From Erythrobacter sp. (GTDB taxonomy: Bacteria; Pseudomonadota; Alphaproteobacteria; Sphingomonadales; Sphingomonadaceae), in the NCBI GenBank assembly GCA_019739335.1, contig CP073261.1, forward strand, positions 1,370,818-1,434,817: a stretch of 64,000 nt of DNA. The letters are read 5' to 3'. Below the pieces are notes generated by a model that worked only from the letters and a program-made list of their open reading frames with translations, was not told the origin of the DNA and did not search any database. Numbering within the stretch: position 1 is the stretch's first letter; each line of letters opens with the position of its first letter. Positions 17,173 to 25,891 of the stretch are shown here, piece after piece. A program made the position numbers and the translations under genes.

Positions 17173-17850
17173 ATGGAGGCGGCGCTCTCATCGCTGATCG
17201 CCGCCAGCCTGGCCTTCGTCGGCACCCATTTCGCGCTCTCGCACCCGCTGCGCGCACCGCTGGCGCGGGTGCTTGGTGCGACCGGGTTCATGGCGCTTTA
17301 TTCGCTGGTGGCGCTGGCGTGCCTGTACTGGATGAGCAGCGCGTTCCAGGCTGCGCCCGCGAGGTCGCTGGGCGGTAGTGGAACGGTTGGCTGGGTGATC
17401 GCCAGCGCGTTGACACTGGTGGCCGTGGTGCTGCTGCTGGGTTCGTTCAAAAGCAATCCCGCACTTCCCGCTCCGGGAGCAGAGCAGCTTGCCGCCACCC
17501 GCGAGCCGAGCGGCGTGTTCTCCGTCACCCGCCACCCCATGATGTGGAGCTTCGCGCTCTGGGCAGTCTCCCACATCGTGCTGTGGTGGAGCTGGCGCAC
17601 CAATGTGGTCGCGCTCGCCATCCTGGTCCTTGCCCTGCTCGGCGCGCACTTGCAGGACCGCAAGAAGGCCGCGCTGATGGGGGACGGTTGGCAGGCGTGG
17701 CAGGCGCGCACCACTTACTGGCCGCGCTGGGGCAGGCTTTTTGGCGCGGGCTGGCTGCTGTGGCTGGTAGCGCTGGCGGGATGGCTGGCGCTGACATGGC
17801 TGCATCTGGCGCTGGCGGAGATACCCGCGGGAGCCTGGCGTTGGTTCTAG
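17173..17850 (+). CDS. NnrU-family membrane protein
   Basis: A 225-residue inner-membrane protein with about six hydrophobic segments. The first two (LIAASLAFVGTHFALSH and GFMALYSLVALACLYWM) and the TRHPMMWSFALWAVSHI segment with its histidines are the NnrU signature. NnrU is a heme-b-binding relative of NnrS/MT proteins named from denitrifiers; NnrU is widespread in non-denitrifying alphaproteobacteria and its exact function is uncertain. No denitrification genes are present here. It begins 3 bases after the second amidohydrolase-like gene. Confidence 0.85.
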   Translation: MEAALSSLIAASLAFVGTHFALSHPLRAPLARVLGATGFMALYSLVALACLYWMSSAFQAAPARSLGGSGTVGWVIASALTLVAVVLLLGSFKSNPALPAPGAEQLAATREPSGVFSVTRHPMMWSFALWAVSHIVLWWSWRTNVVALAILVLALLGAHLQDRKKAALMGDGWQAWQARTTYWPRWGRLFGAGWLLWLVALAGWLALTWLHLALAEIPAGAWRWF

Positions 17851-17937
17851 GAACAACAATCGCGCCCGAATAACAGCGCGCAAAGCCTAGCTGTCACGAA
17901 GGAACAGCCGGGCGGACGCGTGCGCTCAGGCACGAAA

Positions 17938-18348
17938 TCAGGAGGGGATCACCGCCCGGGCGCTCTGCCCGTCACCTTCGGGCGCGGCAAGAATGGCGCG
18001 GACTTCCGCACCCTTGTCCACCGTGTAGGTGTCAGGATCGCCGACGCTCGAACGGATGCCGGGTTCGACAACGCCTGCCTGCAACAGCGTCGCGCGTTCC
18101 ACCGCGCTGCGCTGCGCCGGGCCGCCGAACAGCGCTTCGAGTGCCTGCTGCGAGGCGGTACCTTCGACCGGGCGCGGGGCGCCGGGGGCGGGAGGAACGA
18201 GGTGGAAATCGGGCGGCACTACCAGCGGGGCCTGCCGCTGCACGGCGAATTCGTCGGGCCTTTCGCGGCTGGCGAGATTCACGCCGCCGCAAGCCGAAAG
18301 CGCGGTCGCACCGAGGGCGAGGAGGAGAATGCTGGATTTACGGGCCAT
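17938..18348 (-). CDS. DUF3035-family lipoprotein (possible BamF)
   Basis: A 136-residue lipoprotein with signal MARKSSILLLALGATALSAC and lipobox cysteine at 20. The body has no catalytic motif; the segment PDEFAVQRQAPLVVPPDF is the hallmark of DUF3035. Some alphaproteobacterial members have been placed in the BAM outer-membrane assembly complex as BamF. It follows lspA, the enzyme that would process its own prolipoprotein form, by 2 bases, closing the long leftward housekeeping series. The ATG at 18348 is the only start that gives the signal peptide. Confidence 0.8.
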   Translation of the reverse strand: MARKSSILLLALGATALSACGGVNLASRERPDEFAVQRQAPLVVPPDFHLVPPAPGAPRPVEGTASQQALEALFGGPAQRSAVERATLLQAGVVEPGIRSSVGDPDTYTVDKGAEVRAILAAPEGDGQSARAVIPS

Positions 18349-18350
18349 GG

Positions 18351-18890
18351 TCAAAAACTCTTGTCTGGTGTCTCGGCAGGAGCGGGATCCTGCGCTTCGG
18401 GCGGTTTCTCGCGCATGAACAGCGCGCGGGCAAGGATAATCACCACGCCCACGGTGATAGCGGCATCGGCGACGTTGAAAATCAGGAATGGGCGGAAATC
18501 CCCGAAATGCAGGTCGGCAAAGTCGATCACGTAGCCGTAGGTGTAGCGATCGACGATATTCCCCGCCGCGCCGCCGAGAACCATGCCCAGCGCAAGGATA
18601 TCGCCGAGCAGCTTTTCGCGGAACATCCATACGGCCACCACGCTGGCTATCAGCGCGGTGACACCGACGAGAATCCAGCGCATTTCCATGCTCGTCGCCT
18701 CGAACATGCCGAGCGAGACGCCGTAATTGTTGGTGCGGGTGAAATCGAAGAACGGCAGGATGGGATAGTTCTCGCCCACCTGGTCGAGCCCGAGATCGTC
18801 GACGACGTAGCTCTTCAGCCACTGGTCAGCAGCGAAGATCAGCGCGGCCAGCGCGAGGCCCAAGGCGCGGAATTTGGCGAGCGGACTCAT
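18351..18890 (-). CDS. lspA: Lipoprotein signal peptidase II
   Basis: A 179-residue inner-membrane aspartyl protease that cleaves prolipoproteins ahead of the lipidated cysteine. Four hydrophobic segments are visible. The catalytic region keeps GGAAGNIVDRYTYGYVIDF and FNVADAAI, whose two aspartates form the dyad; TRTNNYGVSLGMF is the substrate-binding N-x-G-x-x-F region. The ATG at 18890 overlaps the ileS stop by four bases (ATGA), as in many bacteria where ileS and lspA are paired. Confidence 0.95.
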   Translation of the reverse strand: MSPLAKFRALGLALAALIFAADQWLKSYVVDDLGLDQVGENYPILPFFDFTRTNNYGVSLGMFEATSMEMRWILVGVTALIASVVAVWMFREKLLGDILALGMVLGGAAGNIVDRYTYGYVIDFADLHFGDFRPFLIFNVADAAITVGVVIILARALFMREKPPEAQDPAPAETPDKSF

Positions 18891-21800
18891 GCGCCAGTAC
18901 TCATTGGGGTCTCCGCTTGCGCGTCCATTTCGGCGACGACTTCCTCGCAACGATTGCAGAGGTCGCCGTCCTCGGTGACTTCGGGCAGGTGACGCCAGCA
19001 GCGGCCGCATTTGGCAAAGTCCGACTTCTGGACCTGCGGCGGTTCGCTGGATTTGACGAACGTGACCAGGCCAGTGATGAACAGTTCAGCCAAGAAGCCC
19101 TCATCAATTTCGCTGTAATCGCTAAAGATTGCCTCCAAGTCGGAGATTGCAATCTCTGCTTCCAAGCTGGACCGGATGATCTTTTCGCGCCGAAGCGGTT
19201 CGATCGCCTCGGACACGCTTTCTCTCAGCGCCCTCAGGACGCTCCAACGCGCCAAATCAGCCTCGGCAACCGGCACCTCCGGCCACTCCAGCAAATGCAC
19301 GCTCCCCTCGTCCGGATAGCGTGTCCCCCAAACCTCTTCCGCCGTGAACACCAGCACCGGGGCAGCGTAGCGGATCAACGCGTGGAACAGCACGTCGAGC
19401 ACGGTGCGATAGGCGCGGCGTTCCACGCTCGCGGGCGCATCGCAATAGAGCCGGTCCTTGCGGATATCGAAGAAGAACGCCGAGAGGTCCTCGTTGGCAA
19501 AGGTGCTCAGCTCGCGGATGTAGGCGTTGAAATCGAAATCATCGACTGCCTGCCGCAGCTTGCCGTCGAGTTCGCCCAGCAGCGCGAGCATGTAGCGCTC
19601 CAGTTCGGGCATCGCCGCCACATCCACTCGCTCGGTCTCGCTGAACCCGTCCAGCGCCCCGAGCAGGTAGCGGAAGGTGTTGCGCAGCTTGCGGTACTGG
19701 TCGGCCACCCCTTTCAGGATTTCCGGGCCGATCCGGTGATCCTCGGTGTAATCGACGCTGAGCGCCCACAGCCGGATGATATCCGCGCCGTATTCCTCCA
19801 TCACCTTGAGCGGATCGACGGTATTGCCGAGGCTCTTGGACATCTTGCGGCCATCGGCGGCCATGGTGAAACCGTGGGTCAGCACCGCCTTGTACGGTGC
19901 GCGACCACGGGTGGCGCAGCTTTCCAGCAAGCTCGACTGGAACCAGCCGCGATGCTGGTCACTGCCTTCGAGATAGAGATCGGCGGGCGACTGGAGATCG
20001 GGCCAGCGCCCGCTTTCGAGCACGAAGGCGTGGGTGGAGCCCGAATCGAACCACACATCGAGGATGTCGTGGATCATCTCGTAATCGTCGGGGTTGCGAT
20101 CCGGGCCAAGGAAATGCGCCGCGTTATCCGCCGACCAGCCATCGACGCCTTCGGTATTGATGGCGGCGACAATGCGCGCGTTGACTTCCGGATCGACGAG
20201 GTATTCGCCCCTCTTGCGATCGACAAACAGCGTGATCGGCACGCCCCAGGCCCGCTGGCGGCTGAGCACCCAATCGGGGCGGCCTTCGACCATTGAACCG
20301 ATACGGTTCTTACCCTTGGTCGGAACGAACCGGGTTTGTTCGATGGCGTTGAGGGCGGTTTGGCGGAGAGTGCTTTGGGCGGACCTTGGCGCGTGGCCTT
20401 CGACAGGCTCAGGCTGAGCGGAATGTGTGCTTGAACCACTGTCCAAAACCCGCTCATCCTGAGCTTGTCGAAGGACAGCCACCGCGCTCTCCCCAAGCCC
20501 CCGATCCATCGGCACGAACCACTGCGGGGTGCAGCGATAGATCACCTTGGCCTTGCTCCGCCACGAATGCGGATAGCTGTGCTGGTAATCCGCCGAGGCA
20601 GCCAGCAGCGCCCCCGCTTCGCGAAGGTCGGTGCAGATCGGCCCGTCGGGCGCGTTGAACTTGGGATTGATGACGCTGCCCTGCCCGCCGAGCCAGGCCC
20701 AGTCCGCGCGATACCTGCCGTCGGCTTCCACCGCGAACACCGGATTGATGCCGTGCGCCTTGCACAGATCGAAATCGTCCTCGCCATGATCGGGCGCCAT
20801 GTGGACGAGGCCGGTGCCGGAGTCGGTGGTGACGAAGTCGCCGGGGAGCATCGGGCGGGGCCGGAGGAAGAATTCTGCGAGTGGGGAGCTTGGGTCGATA
20901 TTGCCCTCTAAATCGTCACCCCGGACTTGATCCGGGGTCCCGCTGCCCTCGCTACTGTCCGCATTCAAGCGGGACCCCGGGTCAAGCCCGGGGTGACGGA
21001 AAAGGTTGGCCATCGGGTGTCGGCAGAGGGTTCCGGCTAGGTCGGAGCCTTTGAACTCCGTACAAACGCTGCCGCCCGATCGTTCGGCCAACTCACCATA
21101 ATTGTCACGAAACTCGCTAGCCGAGACACTATGGTCGGCAAGCATTTGCTGGCCGTCACCGCCATTGTGATAGCGCGCCCTGAAACTTGGTCCGAGTTCC
21201 CTTGCGACCAGATACCGTCGCCCACCCAGGAAATTGAGTTCATACTCAACCTCAGGCCCATAAGCCAAAGCCTGGTTCACCGGGATCGTCCACGGCGTGG
21301 TCGTCCAGATCACCGCGTGCGCGCCGACCAATTCCGGAATCGGCGACGAAACAATCTCGAAGGCCACATCCACCTGCGTCGAGACGATGTCCTCGTACTC
21401 GACCTCGGCCTCGGCTAGCGCAGTCTTTTCCACCGGCGACCACATCACCGGCTTCGCGCCGCGATAGAGCTGGCCGCTTTCGGCGAACTTGAGCAATTCG
21501 GCGACAATCCCCGCCTCGGCCTCGGGCGCCATCGTCAGGTAGGGATCGTCCCACTCGCCCAGCACGCCCAGCCGCTTGAACTGCTCGCGCTGCACATCGA
21601 CCCACTTCTGCGCATAGTCGCGGCATTCGGCGCGGAATTCGCGCGGGGGAACCTCGTCCTTGTTCTTCTTCTGCTTGCGGTAGGCTTCTTCCACCTTCCA
21701 TTCGATCGGCAGGCCGTGGCAATCCCAGCCGGGCACATAGGGCGCATCCTTGCCCAGCAGCCCCTGCGTGCGCACCACCGCATCCTTGAGCACCTTGTTG

Positions 21801-22018
21801 AGCGCGTGGCCGATATGGATATCGCCATTGGCATAGGGCGGACCATCGTGGAGGACGAACTTCTCCCGCCCCGCGCGGCTTTCGCGCATCAGGCGGTAGA
21901 GGCCCTCGTTCTCCCAGCGCGCGAGAATGCCCGGCTCCTTCTGCGGGAGCCCGGCCTTCATGGGGAAATCGGTCTTCGGGAGGAAGACGGTGTCTCGGTA
22001 ATCGCGCTTCTGGGTCAT
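18887..22018 (-). CDS. ileS: Isoleucyl-tRNA synthetase with two repeat-derived insertions
   Basis: A class I aminoacyl-tRNA synthetase of 1043 residues that charges tRNA-Ile. HIGH is at 68-71 and KMSKS at about 725-729; the CP1 editing domain lies between, and the C-terminal zinc knuckle reads CGRCW..CNRC. It is roughly 80-100 residues longer than alphaproteobacterial relatives I know. Two interspersed palindromes read through in frame account for much of this: residues about 341-368 (RHPGLDPGSR..GTPDQVRGD) and about 515-541 (RQAQDERV..PEPVEG). Both fall in the editing-domain region, and the frame is kept. The ATG at 22018 overlaps the ribF stop by four bases. Confidence 0.95.
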   Translation of the reverse strand: MTQKRDYRDTVFLPKTDFPMKAGLPQKEPGILARWENEGLYRLMRESRAGREKFVLHDGPPYANGDIHIGHALNKVLKDAVVRTQGLLGKDAPYVPGWDCHGLPIEWKVEEAYRKQKKNKDEVPPREFRAECRDYAQKWVDVQREQFKRLGVLGEWDDPYLTMAPEAEAGIVAELLKFAESGQLYRGAKPVMWSPVEKTALAEAEVEYEDIVSTQVDVAFEIVSSPIPELVGAHAVIWTTTPWTIPVNQALAYGPEVEYELNFLGGRRYLVARELGPSFRARYHNGGDGQQMLADHSVSASEFRDNYGELAERSGGSVCTEFKGSDLAGTLCRHPMANLFRHPGLDPGSRLNADSSEGSGTPDQVRGDDLEGNIDPSSPLAEFFLRPRPMLPGDFVTTDSGTGLVHMAPDHGEDDFDLCKAHGINPVFAVEADGRYRADWAWLGGQGSVINPKFNAPDGPICTDLREAGALLAASADYQHSYPHSWRSKAKVIYRCTPQWFVPMDRGLGESAVAVLRQAQDERVLDSGSSTHSAQPEPVEGHAPRSAQSTLRQTALNAIEQTRFVPTKGKNRIGSMVEGRPDWVLSRQRAWGVPITLFVDRKRGEYLVDPEVNARIVAAINTEGVDGWSADNAAHFLGPDRNPDDYEMIHDILDVWFDSGSTHAFVLESGRWPDLQSPADLYLEGSDQHRGWFQSSLLESCATRGRAPYKAVLTHGFTMAADGRKMSKSLGNTVDPLKVMEEYGADIIRLWALSVDYTEDHRIGPEILKGVADQYRKLRNTFRYLLGALDGFSETERVDVAAMPELERYMLALLGELDGKLRQAVDDFDFNAYIRELSTFANEDLSAFFFDIRKDRLYCDAPASVERRAYRTVLDVLFHALIRYAAPVLVFTAEEVWGTRYPDEGSVHLLEWPEVPVAEADLARWSVLRALRESVSEAIEPLRREKIIRSSLEAEIAISDLEAIFSDYSEIDEGFLAELFITGLVTFVKSSEPPQVQKSDFAKCGRCWRHLPEVTEDGDLCNRCEEVVAEMDAQAETPMSTGA
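20397..20474. repeat. Palindromic interspersed repeat, family C, inside ileS
   Basis: Inverted repeat with outer arms CCTTCGACAGGCTCAGGCTG and CAGGATGAGC-type sequence read back as CATCCTGAGCTTGTCGAAGG, the inner arms being GAGCGG / CCGCTC. The same 'TTCGACAAGCTCAGG' element is familiar from intergenic regions of sphingomonads. Here it lies entirely within the ileS frame and adds a Q/D/E-rich peptide without stop codons. Confidence 0.85.
20915..20997. repeat. Palindromic interspersed repeat, family B, inside ileS
   Basis: The same element as at 4518-4605: GTCACCCCGGACTTGATCCG on the left and CAAGCCCGGGGTGAC on the right, with inner arms GGGGTCCCGCT / AAGCGGGACCCC. It is read in frame by ileS as a glycine/proline/aspartate-rich peptide. 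The two copies share both arms, while the central 25 or so bases differ. Confidence 0.88.
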
Positions 22019-22950
22019 TGCGAGGCGGCAACTAGTAGGTCGCGCGCCCGTTCGCAATCGGCTTCCATCTGCGCCATCAGCGCATCCATGCTCTCGAACT
22101 TCGCCTCCGGCCGCAGGAAGTGGCGGAACTCGACGTCCAGTTCCTGCCCGTAGAGATCGCCGACAAAGTCGAAGAAATAGGGTTCGAGCAGTTCCTTGGG
22201 CGGATCGAAACTCGGCCGCACGCCAAGGTTCGCCGCGCCCTGCAACGCCTGCCCGGTCGCCACCACCCGCCCGCTGACGGCATAGATGCCGAAGCGGGGG
22301 CGAAGGTAGGCACCCATGTCGAGATTGGCGGTGGGATAGCCCAGCTTGCGCCCGCGCTTGTCGCCGTGGATCACCGTGCCGCGCACCGTGAAAGGGCGGG
22401 TGAGTAGTCTTGCGGCGGCTTCGCAATCGCCCGCCTTCAGCGCATCGCGCACCCGGCTGGAGGAAATCACCTGCCCGTCCTGCTCCACCGGCCCGACCTG
22501 CCGCGTGGCAATCCCGCAGGTGCTGCCGACATCGCGCAACACGCCGACATTGCCGCCGCGCCCCTTGCCGAAAGTGAAGTCCTCTCCCGTCACCACCCCT
22601 GCCGCGCCGATCTGTGTCGCCAGCAAGTCACGGACGAACGCGTCCGCGGTGGTCGCCGCCAGTTCGTCATCGAACTGGAACACCAGCATGGCATCGGCCC
22701 CCGCCGCCATGAACAACTCCTCGCGCTGGTCGAGACTGGTCAGGCGGAACGGCGGCACATGCGGGGCGAAGTGGCGGATCGGGTGCGGATCGAAGGTGGC
22801 GACCACCGCCGGGCGGCCCTCGGCCCGCGCCCAGTCCACCGCTTCGGCCACCACCCGCTGATGGCCCTGGTGGAACCCGTCGAAATTCCCCAGCGCCAGG
22901 ATTGCGCCGCGCAAAACCTCGGGGACAGCGTCACGATGGCCCAGTCGCAT
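22015..22950 (-). CDS. ribF: Bifunctional riboflavin kinase / FAD synthetase
   Basis: A 311-residue enzyme converting riboflavin to FMN and then FAD. The N-terminal adenylyltransferase domain has LGNFDGFHQGHQ (the GNFDGVHxGH motif), FDPHP and the ISSSRVRDAL motif (ISSTxIR type). The C-terminal kinase domain has GHG/GDKRGRKLGYPTANL (the PTAN motif) and GAANLGVRPSF. The ATG at 22950 shares one base with the stop of the dipeptidase gene, whose last codons are formed by a repeat element. Confidence 0.95.
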   Translation of the reverse strand: MRLGHRDAVPEVLRGAILALGNFDGFHQGHQRVVAEAVDWARAEGRPAVVATFDPHPIRHFAPHVPPFRLTSLDQREELFMAAGADAMLVFQFDDELAATTADAFVRDLLATQIGAAGVVTGEDFTFGKGRGGNVGVLRDVGSTCGIATRQVGPVEQDGQVISSSRVRDALKAGDCEAAARLLTRPFTVRGTVIHGDKRGRKLGYPTANLDMGAYLRPRFGIYAVSGRVVATGQALQGAANLGVRPSFDPPKELLEPYFFDFVGDLYGQELDVEFRHFLRPEAKFESMDALMAQMEADCERARDLLVAASQ

Positions 22951-24215
22951 CAGGTCCCCCTCCCGCTCGCGGGAGGGGTTAGGGGAGGGCCTGTTTCGCG
23001 CGCTGGTTCGTTGACAGGCCCTCCCCCGGCCCCTCCCGCAAGCGGGAGGGGAGAAATGCCCGCCCGCAGCACCCGCAGCGCGTTCAGCCCCATGATCGCG
23101 CGGATCTCGTTTTCGGTGAATCCGCCGTCGAGCAGTCCTTGCGTCACTTGAACCAATTGTGCGGTGTCGAAACCCACCGTTACCGTGCCATCGTAGTCGC
23201 TGCCGAGCGCGACATGCTCCACCCCGACAAGATCGGTGATGTGGCGCATGGCGGCGACGATCGCTTGCCGAGAGGTGCCGCAGACCGCGCCGTCGAAGTA
23301 GCCTACCCCGATCACCCCGCCGGTGGCGGCGACTCCGCGAATTTCCTCGTCGGTCAGGTTGCGGTTGACCGCGCAGGTCGCCTGCACCCCGCCGTGGCTG
23401 GAGACGACGGGCCGTGTGGCCATTGCCAGCACTTCACTGACACACTGGTGGCTGCAATGGGCGATATCGACCACGATGCCCATGCGCTCCATTTCGCCCA
23501 CCATTTCGCGCCCGAACGGAGTCAGCCCGCCCTTGTCCTCGCCGTGCATCGATCCGGCCAATTCGTTGTCGAAGAAATGGGTCAGCCCCGCCATCCGCAA
23601 TCCGGCATCGTACAACCGCTGGAGGTTGGCCCCATCGCCCTCAAGATTGTGCAGCCCCTCGACCGAGAAGATCCCGCCGATGGGCCGCCCGGTGGCATCG
23701 CGCTCGGCCAGCACAGCGTCGATATCTTCGGGCGAGCGCACCGTGCGCAGCGCATCGGGCGCCTGCTCGGCCGCCAGTTCCAGCCGCCGCGCGTGCCACA
23801 GCGAGCGCTCGAACAGCGAGAACCAGGTCGGCATCGGCTGCAGCTGCCCGATCGCGAGCAGCGTGATATCGTCGCGCGCCGTAGCGGAATTGTTGTCGAA
23901 ATTCAGCCCCGCAGGTGATTTGCTGACGCTGGAGAAGACCTGCAGGCTGACATTGCCGTCGATCAGCCGGGGCAGGTCCATGTGGCCCCGCTCGGCGCGT
24001 TCGAGCGGATCGCGCTTCCACATCAGCGTGTCCGAATGCAGATCGACGATCACGAGGCTGGCGTGCAGCGCGCGCGCCCCGTCGGAAATTTCGGGGAGCG
24101 GCGCGTCGGCGATCAGGTTCATCCGCCGCTCGGCCATGCCGGGGCCGAAGACGAAGAAGCCGACCACGCCGAAAAGCAGCAGGGTCCCCAGCCATTTGGC
24201 GATCCGCAGCTTCAC
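22950..24215 (-). CDS. M19 (renal-dipeptidase type) membrane dipeptidase
   Basis: A 421-residue zinc dipeptidase. One N-terminal membrane anchor (LGTLLLFGVVGFFVFGPG) suggests a periplasm-facing enzyme. Motifs of the family are DLHSDTLMW (H and D ligands), FSVEGLHNLEG with the bridging glutamate, VVDIAHCSH, VVSSHGGV and LGSDYDG. The substrate is a dipeptide, perhaps with a D-residue. The conserved domain ends near NALRVLRAG; the following PLPLAGGAGGGP...TPPASGRG tail is encoded by a family D repeat and is probably neutral. The start overlaps the folA stop by four bases. Confidence 0.92.
   Translation of the reverse strand: MKLRIAKWLGTLLLFGVVGFFVFGPGMAERRMNLIADAPLPEISDGARALHASLVIVDLHSDTLMWKRDPLERAERGHMDLPRLIDGNVSLQVFSSVSKSPAGLNFDNNSATARDDITLLAIGQLQPMPTWFSLFERSLWHARRLELAAEQAPDALRTVRSPEDIDAVLAERDATGRPIGGIFSVEGLHNLEGDGANLQRLYDAGLRMAGLTHFFDNELAGSMHGEDKGGLTPFGREMVGEMERMGIVVDIAHCSHQCVSEVLAMATRPVVSSHGGVQATCAVNRNLTDEEIRGVAATGGVIGVGYFDGAVCGTSRQAIVAAMRHITDLVGVEHVALGSDYDGTVTVGFDTAQLVQVTQGLLDGGFTENEIRAIMGLNALRVLRAGISPLPLAGGAGGGPVNEPARETGPPLTPPASGRGT
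22955..23053. repeat. Palindromic interspersed repeat, family D, at the dipeptidase 3' end
   Basis: Long nested palindrome of about 99 bp. Each arm contains its own hairpin (CTCCCGCTCGCGGGAGGGG on the left, CCCCTCCCGCAAGCGGGAGG on the right) and the two arms are also inverted copies around a GTTTCGCGCGCTGGTTCG centre. On the leftward strand it encodes the last 30 or so residues of the dipeptidase and ends only a few bases before the ribF start. Confidence 0.85.
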
Positions 24216-24718
24216 GCGCGCCGCTCGAAGGTGACGAAATCGTAGGGCGGGAAGCCGCCAGCCGCCGGGCGGCTTTCGCGCGCCACTTCGCGCCAGGCGG
24301 GATCGTCAGCGGGGGAACGCATCGTGACGTCGCCCTCGGTTTCCTCATACACTTCGGTCAGCTCGAACGTGGTCGCCTTGTCCCATAGCAGTTCGAAAAT
24401 CTCCGCCCCGCCGATCACCGCAATGTCGCCATCGCCAGCCAGCGCCAGCGCATCCTCCGGCGAATGCGCCACTTCAGCGCCTTCAGCCTGCCAATGCCTG
24501 TCGCGGGTGAGCACCACATGGCGACGTCCCGGCAGCAGGCCCGGCAGGCTTTCGAACGTCTTGCGCCCCATCACCATCGGGAGTCCCAGTTTGTTTTGGC
24601 CCATGGTCAGCGCCTTGAACCGCCGCAGGTCCTCCGAAATCGCCCACGGCACCGCGCCGTCACGGGCGATCACACCATTGGTCGCGCGGGCGACGATGAA
24701 AGAGATATCCTGTGCCAC
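24212..24718 (-). CDS. folA: Dihydrofolate reductase
   Basis: A 168-residue NADPH-dependent reductase of dihydrofolate. FIVARATNGVIARDGAVPWAISEDLRRFK contains the W-x-x-x-x-D substrate-site pattern, VMGRKTFESL and the VIGGAEIF nucleotide-binding segment follow, and TELTEV/FEL strands complete the fold. It is single and of normal length. It sits 3 bases after purK and overlaps the dipeptidase gene by ATGA. No thyA is present in the window, a common neighbour elsewhere. Confidence 0.95.
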   Translation of the reverse strand: MAQDISFIVARATNGVIARDGAVPWAISEDLRRFKALTMGQNKLGLPMVMGRKTFESLPGLLPGRRHVVLTRDRHWQAEGAEVAHSPEDALALAGDGDIAVIGGAEIFELLWDKATTFELTEVYEETEGDVTMRSPADDPAWREVARESRPAAGGFPPYDFVTFERRA

Positions 24719-24721
24719 GCC

Positions 24722-25774
24722 TCAACCCACCCGCGTGATGTGGCCCATCTTGCGCCCGTCACGCGCTTCGGCTTTGCCGTAGAGATGGAGGTGGGCGGCA
24801 GGATCGGTGAGGTGCCGCATAATATCGAGCGCGCCCGCGCCGATAAGGTTGTCCATCACGATCCGCTCGGCCAAGCTGGACGTATCGCCCAGCGGCAGGC
24901 TGCAGATCGCGCGAATGTGGTTTTCGAACTGGCTGGTGACCGCACCCTCGATCGTCCAGTGCCCCGAATTGTGCACGCGCGGGGCCATTTCGTTGAACAC
25001 CGGGCCGTCCGCCGTGGCAAAGAACTCGCAGGTCAGCACCCCGACATAGCCCAGCGCCTCAGCCAGCCTCTGGGCCAGCGCCCGCGCTTCGCCCACCTGC
25101 TGGCCGACCACGGCGGGGGCGGGCAGTTCGCTGTGCGACAGGATACCCTGAGCGTGGGTATTGCGAGGCGAATCCCAGAACCGCACCGCGCCATCCCGCC
25201 CGCGTACGAGGATTACCGAGAACTCGCATTCGAACCGCACTTTCGCTTCATAGACGCAGCCGGATTGCGGGATACGGATGCCCTGCGCTTCCTCGGCGCG
25301 CGCGATTGCCCACTGGCCCTTGCCGTCATAGCCGTCGCGGCGGGTCTTCAGGATGCCGGGCGTGCCGATCCGGTCCACCGCGCCCGCCAGTTCGCTGTCA
25401 TGATCGACCGCGGCGAAGGGCGCGGGATGACCGCCGAGTTCGAGCATGAAGTTCTTTTCCCGCACCCGGTCCTGCGCCACTTCGAGCGCGCGGGTGCCGG
25501 GAGCGAGCATGTCCGCCGGGATCACTGCCAGCGGCTCCACCGGCACATTCTCGAATTCGTAAGTGACGACATTGCAGGCGGCGGCAAATGCGGCGAGTGC
25601 CTCGCGGTCATGCCATTTGGCGCAGGTGAACCGGGCGGAGACATCGGCAGCAACGCTGTCGGCCTCGGGCGCATAGATATGGCAGCGATAGCCGAGCTGC
25701 GCGGCCGCCATGGCCAGCATCCGCCCCAGCTGTCCGCCGCCGAGGATGCCGATTGTCGCACCGGGCTTCAGCAT
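24722..25774 (-). CDS. purK: N5-carboxyaminoimidazole ribonucleotide synthase
   Basis: A 350-residue ATP-grasp enzyme that carboxylates AIR using ATP and bicarbonate in purine synthesis. It has the N-terminal GILGGGQLGRM motif, the ATP-grasp KTRRDGYDGKGQ segment, and the metal-binding FNEMAPRVHNSGHWTIEG sequence. It works with PurE encoded just upstream. GGGAGTGGGA is 1-10 bases ahead of the ATG at 25774; a start 12 bases upstream is possible but less likely. Confidence 0.95.
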   Translation of the reverse strand: MLKPGATIGILGGGQLGRMLAMAAAQLGYRCHIYAPEADSVAADVSARFTCAKWHDREALAAFAAACNVVTYEFENVPVEPLAVIPADMLAPGTRALEVAQDRVREKNFMLELGGHPAPFAAVDHDSELAGAVDRIGTPGILKTRRDGYDGKGQWAIARAEEAQGIRIPQSGCVYEAKVRFECEFSVILVRGRDGAVRFWDSPRNTHAQGILSHSELPAPAVVGQQVGEARALAQRLAEALGYVGVLTCEFFATADGPVFNEMAPRVHNSGHWTIEGAVTSQFENHIRAICSLPLGDTSSLAERIVMDNLIGAGALDIMRHLTDPAAHLHLYGKAEARDGRKMGHITRVG

Positions 25775-25833
25775 TCCCACTCCCAATCCCGCTCAGGCCG
25801 GGCCTGTCGGAGCCCTGCACATTGTCCTGCCAC

Positions 25834-25863
25834 TGATAAAAAGGAAAACCCTCGCTTCGACAA
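25834..25863 (-). promoter_or_regulatory. Possible internal promoter before purK
   Basis: In the 117-base gap between purE and purK the leftward strand reads TTGTCG, 18 bases, TTATCA. This is the only sizeable gap in the housekeeping series, and a purK-folA-proximal promoter would explain it. The match is weak and could be chance. Confidence 0.25.
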
Positions 25864-25891
25864 GCGCCGGGCGATCCGTAGCCGGGGAAGA

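Noticed and set aside
22019..22426. Extended N-terminus of ileS
   Set aside because: The frame stays open upstream of 22018, but it would overlap ribF fully and IleS normally starts shortly before the HIGH region.
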